DNA from: Isoetes taiwanensis | Taxonomy: Eukaryota; Streptophyta; Lycopodiopsida; Isoetales; Isoetaceae | DNA length: 64,000 bases | Assembly: GCA_021234155.1 (NCBI GenBank) | Contig: JAJEKV010000052.1 | Span: forward strand, 122,904 to 186,903 | Reading direction: 5' to 3' | Part shown: piece after piece, positions 14,775-26,326 of the stretch | How the letters are laid out: every line of letters begins with the position of its first letter | How positions within the stretch are numbered: the first letter of the stretch is position 1 | The notes under the pieces: model-generated | Seen by the model: only the letters and a program-made list of their open reading frames with translations | Told to the model about the DNA's origin: nothing | Database searches by the model: none | Position numbers and translations under genes: made by a program

Positions 14775-16750
14775 TAACACCAAAGTAAAGGATTCAATAT
14801 TTTTCCTTTTAAAACCAGATAATTTGTTTAACCATGATGCTAAAGCACGGTTTTATCATTGTACATCAAGCATTCTCAAGATGCCCATGATGATTAGCCA
14901 TTGCAACTCTTTCTAACAATGGTCCACTGTTACAATAAAAAAGGGAGATCTCACCCATTTTTTGTCCATGTCTTGATGATGGCCACATTCTTTCCGTGGT
15001 CCATAGCCACATTCTTCACGTGGTCCACCATTTGTAACAAATCCAACTGAAAACAAGTCCAGGAGAGAATGTTTTGGTTACCTGCACCCAAGCAATGCAC
15101 CCAAGCAATGACAAAGTTAGCACAAACTGGTAACTAGCCAAGGGGCGTCAGGTAAGCTATAAAACATTCTGGCTTATCGCCCTTCACTCATTATTCTCAA
15201 GATCAAATTCAGGATCTAAACTTTAAAATCCAATATTAAGTCTCTAAAAGATTATCGTTACAGGCTGATCCCTATCATCCAGTAGTCATATATACGAAGT
15301 TTGGTGTTTTAGCTGCTAAACAATCATCAAAACACAGTAGAGAGCTACAAGCAACCAAGGTAGATGGGCAAAATTGACATGCAGGCCTGTACATCATTAT
15401 TACAGATAAAGCAAGTTGCACATTTCGTTTGTTTTTTACCACCTGGTTGCACACCAACTTCCACCACAATCGGTCTGCCAATGTGCTGCCTTACCATGTA
15501 GTATGTATTACCAACCATAACAGCATTATCTAGGCAAGCGAGATGCTGCCTGGAAACATCAATAACCATTTACTGCTGACATATGATGTACTTTAGCAGG
15601 TCATATTAACCAGCATGAGATATTTTGAGCACTTAAAGCAGAATAGGCTTTATCACAGTAAGAAAAGCACTATAATAGCTTATAATCCAAGCAAGTATTT
15701 TAACCGTGGCAAGCCCTCATTATTAAGGTATGAAATGCAGACCAGCCAACACATGTCTACCACTAGCACAATGCATAAGTCAGTAAGATGCAGGCTGCAA
15801 TTTAAGCTGAAACAAAGCAACATGCGTGACTATCTACAACAAAACTAGCACCAAGCTAGACCTAGCAACATAGCAACCAACCAACCAACACATGGTCAAC
15901 CTATCTAAGCACAACGACCAGCAGCCTATCATGGATAAATAGGAGCATATGCAAGCGCAGACAAACAGAGCCATAAAAATTCATGTTAACTCAACCACCA
16001 TATTATTAACTTCTGATATAGCTCCAGCACCTTAGGCATTATATTCGCCTCATTTTTTCATCAATTTTTCACTGAAAAGTGATGCAAACAAACCTGAGTA
16101 TTGAAACTGGGTAAGCACCTCCAGCTAGAGTCGTGCAGTGCGAATAATCGCCAAAAGTAGGTTCGGCATTTGCCTATGCAGTTGTGATCCACGTACCACT
16201 AACATGAGCAGTTTTGACTGAACAAATGGATGCCTCTATCAGTTTCGGCATCTGCCAAGTATATCTGTTGCCCTTTTTGCATGCAAACTATCCAAAGCTT
16301 TTTGTGCTATCAGCATAAGAGAGGTCCGCCATAGCCCATCCGGCAAAGGCTTAGCATGAAAATAACATAGTACAATAGGTCTTATCTAGACTTTTTAACC
16401 AATACGAGCCACAACTTCATCATTTATGCATATTTCGTATGGACATGGAGTTTTGCCTCCAAAACATATCGATATTAAATGATTCTGGCCCAATAGACCA
16501 CAAGCTTTAATACGAAAACAAAAAAGTCAAGGTTTTTTGGAATGATACCTCAAATGTCCCATCGTGCCTTTTTCCCAATAAACCAACCATACGGTTTAAG
16601 AGTTGCCAACTAAGAAATAGTGGAACATCACCTTGTAAAAGCATAACCATTGAACAAATGATTTTGCATGAAAATGTAGCATATAAAGAATCAAATTTCC
16701 ACTTTCTTCACTAAGTCATAATCCTATCATATCCATAAGGGAGTCATATC
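14775..16750. repeat. Macro-repeat unit, copy 5 (right-truncated)
   Basis: Nearly identical to copy 4 for about 2 kb, then leaves the unit at a (TTTTTC)n tract near 16755 and never regains the right half with the ATTCAT array. A short local duplication (GCACCCAAGCAAT) at about 15083-15108 is unique to this copy. The array therefore ends in a simple-sequence tract, a plausible recombination or slippage point. Confidence 0.85.
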
Positions 16751-16754
16751 AATT

Positions 16755-16780
16755 ATTTCTCTTCTTCTTTTTCTTTTTCT

Positions 16781-16812
<32 letters not shown>

Positions 16813-16893
16813 TTTCTTTTTCTTTTTCTTTTTCTTTTTCTTTTTCTTTTTCTTTTTCTTTTTCTTTTTCTTTTTCTTTTTCTTTTTCTTTCT
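16755..16893. repeat. (TTTTTC)n simple repeat at end of the macro-repeat array
   Basis: About 20 hexamers with one longer T run; it replaces the right half of unit copy 5. Confidence 0.95.
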
Positions 16894-17396
16894 TCTCTTT
16901 CCCTTTTTCTATGCCCTCCCTTTTACCTTTTACCATTTACCATTTACCATTTACCTTTTAATACTATCCCGTTTCTTTCACTTCCCTTTTTCCCCCTTTT
17001 GCCCCTTCCTGATTTTCCTTTTCTATTTTCCCCTTCCCTTTTTTTCCTATTTCTATTTTCCCTTTTTCCTTTTTTTTTCTTTCTTTTTCCCTCTTCATTT
17101 CCATTCATTCTGCGTTTTTGTTTTGTTTTTCTTCTTTTTTTTGTTCCCCTCCTTCCCGTTAATTTCGCATTCTCTTTTCCCCTTTTCCCTTGCTATCTCC
17201 ATGCTTTCCTTTTTCCATTTCTCTTTTCCCTTTTCCCTTTCTCTTTTCCATTTCCCTCCCCTTTTCCCCTTTTTAATTTCCATCTCTTCATTTCACCTTC
17301 CTTTTTTCCTTTTCTCCTTTTCTTTAAGCTTCCCTTCCCCTTCCCTTCCCCATTTCCCAATGGCCTTTTCCCTTCTTTTTCTCCTCTCCTAACCAC
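16894..17396. repeat. Homopyrimidine tract upstream of a LINE
   Basis: About 500 bp of C/T-rich sequence with a short (TTTACCA)n patch at 16921-16957. It ends abruptly at the LINE remnant that begins near 17400. Frames across it are F/S/P polymers. Confidence 0.9.
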
Positions 17397-17399
17397 AAA

Positions 17400-18460
17400 G
17401 GGACCCCCCGTCGCTTGCGAGAATGCTATATCTGACTATCTGAGCTTGCTCAAATTCGTCTCTCCTGCTTCGGGGGAGCCGTTGTTGTAGCTTTTGATAG
17501 CATTCGCGCCCGAGGGGCTGCCCTCTATCCCGGCGGCTCTTCGGCTTGTACATTGACCAGCTAGAAGAATGGCTAGCTGAGTGGGGGATTGATGCACCAC
17601 ATAATCCAGAGCAACTCATATATCGCGATGATGTTGGCACTGCTGGCATATACCCGGAGGACATACAGCGCCACACGGATGCTTTGGACACTTTTACGCC
17701 CAATTCAGCGACATGAGAGTTAACCAGCCAAGACAAAGGGTCTTTCTTTGGTCCCATCATCCGGCACCCGCGTCTTCCCTCATTCCTTACGTGGGCCGGG
17801 TAGTGGAGGTGGCTCGATCTTATAAGTATTTGGGCATTGAGTTTTCTACTACCACACAACTGGGATGCATCCATCGGGTTCACGAGTCCGCTGCGAGGTG
17901 GATAGCCACGTATGCAATGCCTCCTCCCATGTTGATCACAAAGACTTGGCTGTATGCATGGGGTCACGGGCACACTTGTTGGGGGGCCTTGGTTGAACCG
18001 ATCCTCCCTCATGGGGCGGAAGTGTGGGGCAGTATTATCCCTCACCACTTGGAGCGATCTAGGCGGTCACGAAAGCTTTCTTGGCCGGGCAGCTGGGAGT
18101 GAAATCCCGCGGTCCCATATCGGATCTTGCTCAAAGAGGCGGGCTTCCCTTCCATTCTGAGAGGGCTCATTTGGAGCGTCCACATTATTTACTTCGGAAG
18201 GTGGTGGCTATGGATGAAGCCATATCTTTGCCCAACCTTGCTAAAAAATGGCGATGGGCCCATGGCGACTCAAAGCCTGCTTGGAAAGACAAGCAAGAAG
18301 ATGGTTCTCGCTATGGAATGTGCGGGCACCTAGATGTGGACCGGTGCATACAGAAGATATATGGCTGCGCCTTGAAGCGGACTTGGATGCTTGCTTCATG
18401 GCCAAGCTTTTGGGATCTGAGAGGCCCTATCACACATGTCAAGGTGGCAAATTAAACCAA
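17400..18460 (+). pseudogene. Degenerate LINE reverse transcriptase (C-terminal half)
   Basis: Plus-strand pieces in successive frames give a non-LTR retrotransposon reverse transcriptase. First comes FDSIRARGAALY (palm start). Then from 17537 comes LFGLYIDQLEEWLAEWGI, followed by a catalytic-site relic YRDDVG at 17621-17638 (family Y-A-D-D) and PEDIQRHTDALDTF. After a stop and frame change comes the thumb segment, with SYKYLGIEFSTT near 17814-17850 and a downstream AARW. The part between palm start and YRDD is internally deleted, and at least three frameshifts or stops are present. Beyond about 18100, matching is by composition and frame only. The alanine of YADD is arginine here, so the copy is inactive. 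It follows a pyrimidine tract directly. Confidence 0.85.
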
Positions 18461-18879
18461 CCCGGCGGGTTAATCCCATGCTCACGATTAAACACACACC
18501 ACTACCAGCGCCCATCTACCCATGAAAAAGCGCCGGGGTGATTGCTTCCATTATGCCGCGAGGTGCACACCACATCCGCATTGAGGCGATGGGAGATGGA
18601 TTCGGGGCACCAACAAGGGGCCTTTAAAAATTCATCATTCTTTTTCAGCGCCATGAAGGATGAAAGTCCGCGCCCTCCAAAGATTTTTTGCAAGAATGAG
18701 CATAAGGCTAATGATTATGCTTTGGTTAGTTATATGCCCCATGAATTTGCTTGAAAGAATCACAACATTGAGCCGACCCAAATTTAGGCTTGTTGGGATC
18801 ATTACCTCCGGCTAGGCTTCAATGGATCACAATGGGATTTTCTTTTATGCCCCCTCTCATGCATTAACCTCGATTAACA
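18461..18879. other. LINE-adjacent non-coding stretch with a diverged duplicate
   Basis: I see no gene. Positions about 18600-18780 resemble 19985-20180: both contain AATTCATCATTC, TCCAAAGAT then TTTTT, GAGAATG or GAATGAG, AAGGCTAATGATT and TTGAAAGAAT followed by CACAACATTG. Confidence 0.5.
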
Positions 18880-19075
18880 AGTACTTGTGATTATGTATAT
18901 CCTTTGGCGCGGTATGTCGGCATCCTTATTGCTACTAAAGGTTTTCTTGAAAACCCTTGATTTGAGGGTTTTTAATCACGGTAGTATCACATCTTGCTCT
19001 CTCTCTTTGTACTTAAGGTCCCCATAGGCGGTTGGTCTCGTCTCCCCGATAAAATCATATTCTATTCTATTCTCT
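18880..19075 (-). repeat. Dispersed GATAAGC-hairpin module, copy a (inverted)
   Basis: Reverse complement of the module at 29583-29760. Both share AATAGAATAGAATA, then ATCG, GAGAC-AACC/ATCG-GCCTATGGGACC, and further inside a run of CCC-TTGAAAGGGTTTTC-type sequence before TATACATCAT-like sequence. The AATAGAATAGAAT edge abuts the pyrimidine tract at 19075. Confidence 0.55.
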
Positions 19076-19400
19076 TTCATTTTTCCCTTTCATTTCCCCC
19101 CTCACCCTCCCTTTTTCTTTTCCCTTTCTCTTTTTTTCTATGCCCTTGTTCCCTTCCCTTTTCTACGATTTGTTTTTCCTTCCTTTTCCTTGACCCTTTT
19201 GCCTTTCCTTTTTCATTTCTCCTTCCCTTTCCCTTTTCCCTTCCCCCTCTTTTTTTTCTTTTCTCCGTTTCCCCTTTCCTTTTTTTTCTATTTTTTTTTT
19301 TCCTATTTTCCCTTTTCCTTCCTCCTCTACGTTTCCTTTTTTAAGCCTTTTCCCCCTCCTTTTCCTTTTTCTTCTCCATTTTTCCCTTTTCCCCTTTCAA
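19065..19400. repeat. Homopyrimidine tract associated with a minus-strand Helitron 5' end
   Basis: C/T-only tract of about 330 bp. Read on the minus strand it is a purine tract preceded by GATTCACTCAATCCGA-like sequence. This is the same order found downstream of the Helitron 5' ends at 21104 and 39943. Confidence 0.9.
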
Positions 19401-19569
19401 TTGCCCTTCATTTGTTCGGATTGAGTGAATCTTATTAAAGCAATGTCAAGATGAAATTTTTGTTGAAGTAAAAACTACATACCATCTTTCCTTTGTTGGT
19501 CGATCAAATCCTCAACCGTTTGATCTAGGTCTCCATGGAAGACACACGCTATATCTTATATTATCATCC
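19400..19569 (-). mobile_element. Helitron 5' terminal region, minus strand
   Basis: On the minus strand this reads ATATAGCGTGTGTCTTCC, then CCTAGATCAAACGGT, GATTTGATCGACCAAC and, nearer the tract, TTTCATCTTGAC and ATTCACTCAATC. It matches the 5' ends at 21104 and 39943. The terminal TC is not clean (the plus strand reads CTTATATTATCATCC). No matching 3' end was found to the left, so the element is partial. Confidence 0.6.
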
Positions 19570-19720
19570 TCCTATATTATAAAAATATAGCGTGTGTCTT
19601 CCATGGAGACCTAGATCGAACGGTTGAGGATTTGATTGACCAACGGTGAAGATGACATGTGCGCAACTTCAACCAAAATTTCATTTTGACTAGAGTTAAT
19701 TGGATTCCACAAGGAATGAT
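19570..19720 (+). mobile_element. Helitron 5' terminal region, plus strand, head to head with the previous one
   Basis: Begins TCCTATATTATAAAAATATA, followed by GCGTGTGTCTTCC, CCTAGATCGAACGGT and GATTTGATTGACCAACGG. Similarity to the family persists for about 150 bp (TTTCATTTTGACTAGAG) and then stops. Together with 19484-19557 it forms a long palindrome. Confidence 0.65.
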
Positions 19721-21103
19721 ATCAATTGGGTCCATACCTCCTGACTCTAGTCCTTTTAGATAAAACATGAGGCTTACCTCCTGTCATAGTTCTTATACAA
19801 ACAGAAGGCATGAAGCGAAACCAACCATTTGCATAGTTGTTTTGCTAGACCATATTAATTAAACATTTAAAATCTAGTTCCACATTTCTGATCATAAACT
19901 GCCAATCGTAAAGATCATCAAAGAAGGATCCATACCATTATGCTCATGTTTGAAGTAACAGATCTTTCTTAGCATGGGAATGAAATGGTCACCAACAAGT
20001 TTGCGCAAAATTCATCATTCGCTTGATTTGAGGATATTACGCTCGGGTGAAGCAATGGATATTCTCTATCGCTCCAAAGATGTTTTTTCGCGAGAATGCA
20101 AAATAAAGGCTAATGATTTTGCACTTGCCCATATATTATTTGAATTTATCTTGAAAGAATACCACAACATTGTCATTTAACCTCAAATTTAACCATCAAT
20201 GTAATTCTTCTTATGTAGAAGTCATTGCTAGGGCTTCACTATCGCCACACAATGGTGTTATTTTTTCTTTTAAGATAAACTTTTCCTTGTATGTATATAA
20301 TCTTAACCTCATGAAGTCCGCGACACATCTCTTTATCCTTTGGCTAGCCATTTTTGCTATCTAATGGAGCGCAAAACATGTTGCATTCCTTGTAACTAAC
20401 ATATAATTTCATAATGTTCACATCGACACTAAGTGCACATCCGTTTTGCTTATCTAACCGGAAGTGTCTATCTGATTTTGGTCCCTTTTCACGACGTATT
20501 ACCCTTCCTTTGTAGTTGAAACTCTTTTTATAATACTCGACAAGCGAGTCTAGGACAAAGCAAGCTCGGATGCATTCTCAATGGAATACAAATAGTCTCT
20601 TCACCACCGATAAAAGAAAATAACAAGTGGAAGTTTTAAAGCGGAGACTAGCATTTATCCTAGGTAAGAAGCAAACAAATGATTTGAAACTAGCATTTAT
20701 CCTAGGTAAGAAGCAAAACAAAGGCAAAACGACCGACATAAGATCATTTCTTTGCTCAAGAGCAATTATTCCATTGATTCACGTGAACAATGTCTTCTAA
20801 GTATAACCTAATTTCTAGGTGTACATGGACATTTTCTCATATATCTAAGCACTAATGTTTGAAAGAGTTGTTAGAAAAGGCAAACTGGTGATGCTTTACT
20901 AATTTAAACACTTAGGCACAATGCCTTACCTGTAAGTTCAGGTTAAGTTTTAGAGATTTCTCCATCCCAATGGTAGGAGAATCACTCTTATGTTGCATGA
21001 GATAAAACGCAGTACATGCAGACGTTATATGATTTGAATTTCTAATATATAATCCTGTGGTACCCCTATTTAAAAGAAATATGACATTAAACACAGCGTA
21101 CCA
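19720..21103. other. Unassigned AT-rich stretch
   Basis: No gene recognised. Holds the second copy of a diverged ~180 bp repeat (19985-20180; first at 18600-18780) and a tandem duplication of about 41 bp with core ACTAGCATTTATCCTAGGTA at about 20645-20715. Confidence 0.6.
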
Positions 21104-22794
21104 TCTTATATTATAAAAATATAGCGTGTGTCTTCCATAGAGACCTAGATCGAACGGTTGAGGATTTGATCGACCAATGGTGAAGATGACATCTTGACTG
21201 TTGCTTCATTAAGATTCACTCAATCTGTTAGTGAAGGGGTGAAAGGGGAAAGGAAAAAGGGAAAAGAGAGGGAAAATGGAGAAAAAAGGAAAAGGGAGGG
21301 GAAAAGGGAAAAAGGGCAAAAAGAAAGGGAGAAAGGAAAAAGGGGACATAAAAAAATAAAAAAATAGAAAATAGAAAAAGAAAAAAAAAGACGTAAAATA
21401 GAAAAAGGAAGGGGAAAGTGAGAAATGAAAAAGAAAAGTGGGGAAGGGAAAAGGGAAAGGGAAGAAGAAGTGAAAAAAAAAAGGCAAAAGGGAAGGAAAA
21501 GAGAAAAAAGGGAAAAGGGAAGGCAAAAGGGCCGAAGGAAAAGGGAAGGGAAAAAGGGAAAGAAAAAAAGTGGAGAAAAGGGAAGGGAAAAAAGGCACAT
21601 AAAAAGGGAAAGGGAAAGAGAAAAGGAAAAGGGCAGGGGAGGGGGAAATGGAAGGGTAAAAAGGGAAAAGAGAAAGGGTTGGGAGGAGGAGGAAAAGAGA
21701 ATGGAAAAAGGGCCATGGGGGAAAAGGGAAAGGGAAAGTGGAAGGTGAAAGGGAAGCAAAGGAAAGGAAGAGAAGGGGAGAAAAGGAAAAAGATAAAAGG
21801 AAAAAGAGAAGGTGAAAAAGAGGAAAAGAATGGGAAAAGGAGGAAAAGGGAGTGGGGAAAGGGGGACAAGAAAAGGGTGGAGAGCAAGGAACGGAAAAAG
21901 AGGAAGAAAGGAAGGGAAAAAGCACATGAGAAAAAGGGAAGAGGGAAAAGGTGAGGAAAAAGAAAAAAGGAAGGGAAAAAGAGCATGGGAAGGGAAAAAA
22001 AAAAGAGAAAAGGGGGAAAGTGGAGGAGGAAAGGGCGGAGGATGGGGAAAAAAAGGAAAAGGGGCATATAAAAAAGGTGGAGAAATGCGAATGTAAAGAG
22101 GCATAAGAAAAGGGAAAGAGAAAGTGAAAATGAAAAGAAAGAAGGAAAGGGAAAGGGAAAGGGAAAAGGGTACGGAGAAAAGCGAGAGGGTGGGAAAGGG
22201 ATGAAAAAAGGGAAGGGAAAGGAAAATGGAAGTGGAAAGGGGGAAGGGAGGGGGAAAAAGAACGAGATAAAGGGGAGGGAAATGGAAAAAAGAGCCGAAA
22301 AAAGAGGGATAAAGAGGAAGAGCATTAAAGGTGTAGAAAAGAGAAGAAAAATGCATGGAAAAAAGGAAAGAGAAAAGAAAAGAAAGAAAAAAGGAAAGGG
22401 AAAAATGGGAAGGGCGGGAAAAAGATGAAAAGAGAAGAGAAAACCCTATTAGAAAAAGGGAAAGGGAAAGGAAAGGGAAAGGGAGGGAGAAGGGGGCTAA
22501 AAAAAGAAAAAAGGGAGGAAAAAAAGATAACGCATGTTGGAAAAATAAGAAAAACAAGGGAAAAAAAAAAAGGAAAGAAAGTGTAGGATAACGTGGAAAA
22601 GGGAAAAACATGGGATAGAGCAAAAAGCAAAGGGAAGGAAAAGGGTATTAAGTGCACAAAAACCTTTTATAGCTCAACAACACTGAGCTTGGTTTCTATT
22701 ATATTGGTTTATGAAAAAAAAGTCTGGGCTAAATATGTTTCCGTCCACACAGGTTCCCAACTTATGCCCAAAGAAGCGCTGGCACCATTACTAG
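21104..22794 (+). mobile_element. Non-autonomous Helitron carrying a homopurine tract
   Basis: Starts TCTTATATTATAAAAATATA with A before it and ends in CTAG with T after it, the A|T target expected for Helitrons (family knowledge). The subterminal 5' part has GCGTGTGTCTTCC, CCTAGATCGAACGGT and ATTCACTCAATCTG. The 3' end reads CTTATGCCC, a damaged hairpin (AAAGAAGCGCTGGC), CACCATTA and CTAG. Length is 1691 bp, of which about 1.4 kb is the purine tract 21236-22650. No Rep/helicase sequence is present, so it would need an autonomous partner. The purine strand is the element's own 5'-to-3' strand. The hairpin is weaker than in sibling 27846, either by mutation or by consensus error. Confidence 0.8.
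21236..22650. repeat. Homopurine tract (~1.4 kb) inside the Helitron
   Basis: Nearly only A and G on the plus strand, in irregular AAAGGG/AAAAGG words, with rare C or T (for example GGGCCATGGG and AAAGGCACAT). All long frames in it, on either strand, are K/G/E/R or F/P/S/L polymers and not proteins. Confidence 0.95.
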
Positions 22795-23460
22795 TCATTC
22801 TAGATTTCCACGGTCATCAATGGATAGACAACGCTATCTCTGTAATAACTCAATTTGAACCCATTTTGCTAATATTCGGTTTTCAACATTTGTTGGAAAT
22901 TTTTCCGTCTTGTCCATAGTGTAATGTAAAAGATGTAAATAAAGAAACTTCACATCTGAGTAAGAAACTCGTGATTAGCGTGTATGGAATCCGCTGGGGT
23001 GGTCTTGAAGAAAAAAGAAATAACAAATTCAAAATTTTAGTGCACGATTTTATCTATCTTGTTAATAAAGGTGAGATACACGCTTCTTGTTAACTGATTG
23101 ATGTCAATCCGCTCATTGACGAAACAATGTGCCACACCTTTTAAGATACAAAAGAAAATGTAATCAGGAGGAAAATGGTTGAAAGAAATAAGGAAGGGAT
23201 AAACATGCAAAATAACAGGGGTTCAATCCCTTGAGAACCATAGATTTAAGATAAAAAAGAATACATTAGCTCACGGAAGGGAGGCATTGAGTTATTTTAG
23301 TAGAGGTTCACAGAAGCCATCATATCCAAGTCTTAAATGACCGAGGCATTTCAAAGGTAGCAACCCAGATTTTTAGCATATGCTCATAATTTATAATAAC
23401 CCGGATATACTTGAATATGCCCACATACCCACATAAACGAGGGTTTGCCCCCCTAGGGGC
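22795..23460. other. Unassigned stretch between Helitron 3' end and next purine tract
   Basis: No gene or clear terminal motif recognised. The 5' boundary of the element whose 3' end lies at 25033 should be here or at 22795 (which also begins TC), but its usual start motif is absent. Confidence 0.5.
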
Positions 23461-25033
23461 AACCCAAAAAGTGGGGAAGGAAAAAAGGGAAAGGGAAGGA
23501 GAAAATGAAAAAAGGGAAGATAAAAAGTGGGGAAGGAAAAGGGGAAAAAGGGGAAAAGGAAGAAAAAAAAAAGTGGGGAAAAGGGAAGGAAAAAAGAGGG
23601 AAGGAAAAAGAAAAGGGAAGGGAAGCTAAGGAGGGGGGAAATCAAAGGGAAAAAAAGGGAACAGAGAAAGGGTTGGGAGGGGAGGAAAAGGGAATGGAAA
23701 AAGGGCCATCGGGAAAAGGAAAAAGGGAAAGGGATAGGGGATAGGGGAAGGGGAAAGGGAAGCGAAGGAAAGGGAAAAGAAGGGGAGAAAAGGAAAAAGA
23801 TAAAAGGAAAAAGGAAAGGTAAAATGAAGAGAAGGAAATAAAAAAAGGGGGAAAAACGGGGAGTAAAAAAATGGAAAAGAGAGAAGGGAAAAGGAAAGGA
23901 GAATAGGAAAAAGGGAAACGTAGGGATGGGCAAAGGGAAAAAGGGAAAAGAGAAAAAATAAGAGTAAAACAGAAAAAATAGAAAAGGGAGGGGAACAAAA
24001 AAGAGAAAAAAGGAAAAGGTCAATGCGGCGAAAGGAAAAACGAAAAAGGGAAAAAGGAAAGGAAAAAGGAAAAGGGAAAAAGTAAAGGACAAACAGAAAT
24101 AGGAGAAAAGGGAAGGGGAAAATAGAAAAGGAAAAACAGGGAAGGGGCAAAAAAGGGAAAAGGGAATGGAAGAAATGGGATAGTGGAAAAAAGTAAATGG
24201 GAAAACAGAAAAAGAAAAGATGACAAGAGGGGAAAAAAAGAAAGGGAAAGCGGAAAAAAGCAAAGGGAAAAGCGAAAGGGAAAGAGAAAAGGAAAAGGGC
24301 GAGGGAGGGGGGAAATGAAAGGGAAAAAAAGGGAAGAGAGAAAGAGTTGGGAGAGGAGGAAAAGGGAATGGAAAAAGGGCCATGGGAAAAGGGAAAGAAA
24401 AAGGGAAAGGGAAGCGAAGGAAAGGGAAAAGAAGGGGAGAAAAGGAAAAAGGGAAGGTAAAATGGAGAAAGGGAATTAAAAAAAGGGGGAAAAATGGGGA
24501 GTGGGAAAATGGAAAAGAGAGAAGAGAAAAGGAAAAGGAGAATAGGAAAAATAGAAGCGTAGAGATGGGCAAAGGGAAAAGTGAAAAGAGAAAAAATAAG
24601 AGTAGAACGGGAAAATAGAAAGGGGACGGAACAAAAAAGAGAAAAAAGGAAGAGGAAAACGAGGCGAAAAGAAAAACGAAAAAGGGAAAAAGGAAAGGAA
24701 AAAAGGGAAAAAGTAAAGGGCAAACAGAAATAGGAGAAAAGGGAAGGGGAAAATAGAAAAAGAAAAATAGGGAAAAGGAAATGGAAGAAATGAGATAGTG
24801 GAAAAAGGTAAATGGGAAAACAGACAAAGAAAAGACGACAAGAGGGGGAAAACAAGAAGCAGAAAAAAGCAAAGGGAAAAGGAAAAAAGCTAGGGGAACT
24901 TTGGGGGAACTGGAAAATGCAGTTGAATGCTCTTAATTATGCAATGTTAAAAATGTGAATACATTTAACAATTGCTCAATTATATCATTTATAGTTCCTA
25001 GCTATGCCCAGCAACGATGGGCTCCATTTCTAG
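23461..25033 (+). mobile_element. Purine-tract Helitron, 3' part with terminus
   Basis: A homopurine tract (23467-24890) is followed by about 140 bp of mixed sequence and a good Helitron 3' end: GCCCAGCAACGATGGGC hairpin (one mismatch), TCCATTT and CTAG ending at 25033. The 5' end is not found. Within the tract, 23630-24240 and 24300-24860 are an imperfect direct duplication of about 650 bp, sharing for example GGAATGGAAAAAGGGCCAT. Confidence 0.65.
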
Positions 25034-25176
25034 TCCTATATTATAATGTTATGTAATGGACCATGCCCTAGATCCGACGGTGAGAATTTGATTTTTCGAA
25101 GGGACGGTGGAGATTCAACATAAAAAGAGGGCAATGATTTCGTTGCCCTATCGAAACAGAGCAGAGCAGAGAAGCG

Positions 25177-25260
25177 GTGATGGCTTCAGGGTTTTCTTTC
25201 AATGGTGGAGCCTGCTATCGCGAGGGAGTCTTTCCATTTTCACGGCTATGCAAGTATGCT
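25177..25260 (+). pseudogene. Candidate first-exon fragment in the Helitron
   Basis: Plus-strand ATG frame beginning MASGFSFNGG, 90 bp after gene-like leader sequence. A GTATGC donor-like site follows at about 25254, then a T-rich stretch and TTTAG at about 25330. This is how a 5' exon plus intron would look. The protein is not identified; a resemblance to the start of small mitochondrial complex I subunit NDUFS5 is too weak to claim. Confidence 0.3.
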
Positions 25261-26326
25261 TATTATTTTCCCTTTACTATTTCTTTTCTTATCATTTCTT
25301 TTTCTTTTTTCTTTGCTTTTGTCGATTTAGGAAGAGGCCGTCTGATTCCTCCCGGTGCGGATGCTCCACGGTCATAGAGCTTTTTTACAAAGCCATTTCA
25401 ACTCTGAGCTATAAAAGACCAGGCACACAAAAGGATATTCAAGTTTTGGTTTTAATCACAATCAATTCGTGTTCCTTCTTAGGAGCGGTGGAAGCCATGG
25501 ATTTGTTTTTTGCGTAAAGGTGAAGCCATGGATTTGTTTTCTTAGGAATGGTGAAGCCATGTGCACCTGCAAATAAGCCTTTTACTTGATATTCAAGCCT
25601 AACGGGTCTAGCTTTATATCGTCCTCGGATCACCGCTAATAAGCGAGGTCGCGAACCAGAATTTTAGGGTAAAAAGGAATGCCATCCCTTTCCATTTTTG
25701 TCGGGCGTTGTGCTAAACCACATTTGAAACCACGAGCTTAGGTGCTTTTTTATCTTCTGTTTAAAATTGTCTTATTTGCATGAATTCTGAATATTTGTCG
25801 CTTTGAGGATTTGGAGTTAGAATTCTTTGATACATATATCTGTATTTCTCAATTATTTGTTTTGTGTTTTTTATTGTATTTTGCTGGCAGTTAGCTTATT
25901 GATCTAAAAGCTGACAAAAGTCTTTAACTACTTTACTGATGTTGACTTGGATTTGTAGATGAAAGCTTTTTTTAGCACGATGAGTGGATGGATAGATGTT
26001 GCTGGATGGTTTCTATGTTAGACACTCAAAACACCACAAATGACAAGCCAGCCCCTTCATTTTCTGCTTTGATGGCTGCTAAATTGTGGTGATTGTACTG
26101 TATTTAGGTGTTTATTGTTTTTGTTTCTACAGTGACTGTTAAACAAAGTTACACTAAGGAGATTTGTCAGTGGTTGCACTATATTTAGGTGTTTATTGTT
26201 TGTCTTCAATGGTTTCTCTGTTGTAAGAAGATATGATGAGGTGTGCTTAGGTCCAGAGTAAAAATGGGCATCTTAAAAGGTCCAGAGTCCAAGATTTTTT
26301 CATATGCTTGGAAATGTCCCTTGCAG

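Noticed and set aside
21220-24872. Very long open frames (up to ~490 residues) on both strands
   Set aside because: They lie in homopurine/homopyrimidine DNA, where stop codons are rare. The products are only F/S/P/L or K/G/E/R, and frames overlap in several phases.
25177-25260. Resemblance of MASGFSFNGG-CY to the start of complex I subunit NDUFS5
   Set aside because: Only a few residues agree and the conserved Cys pattern does not line up. Kept as an unidentified exon.
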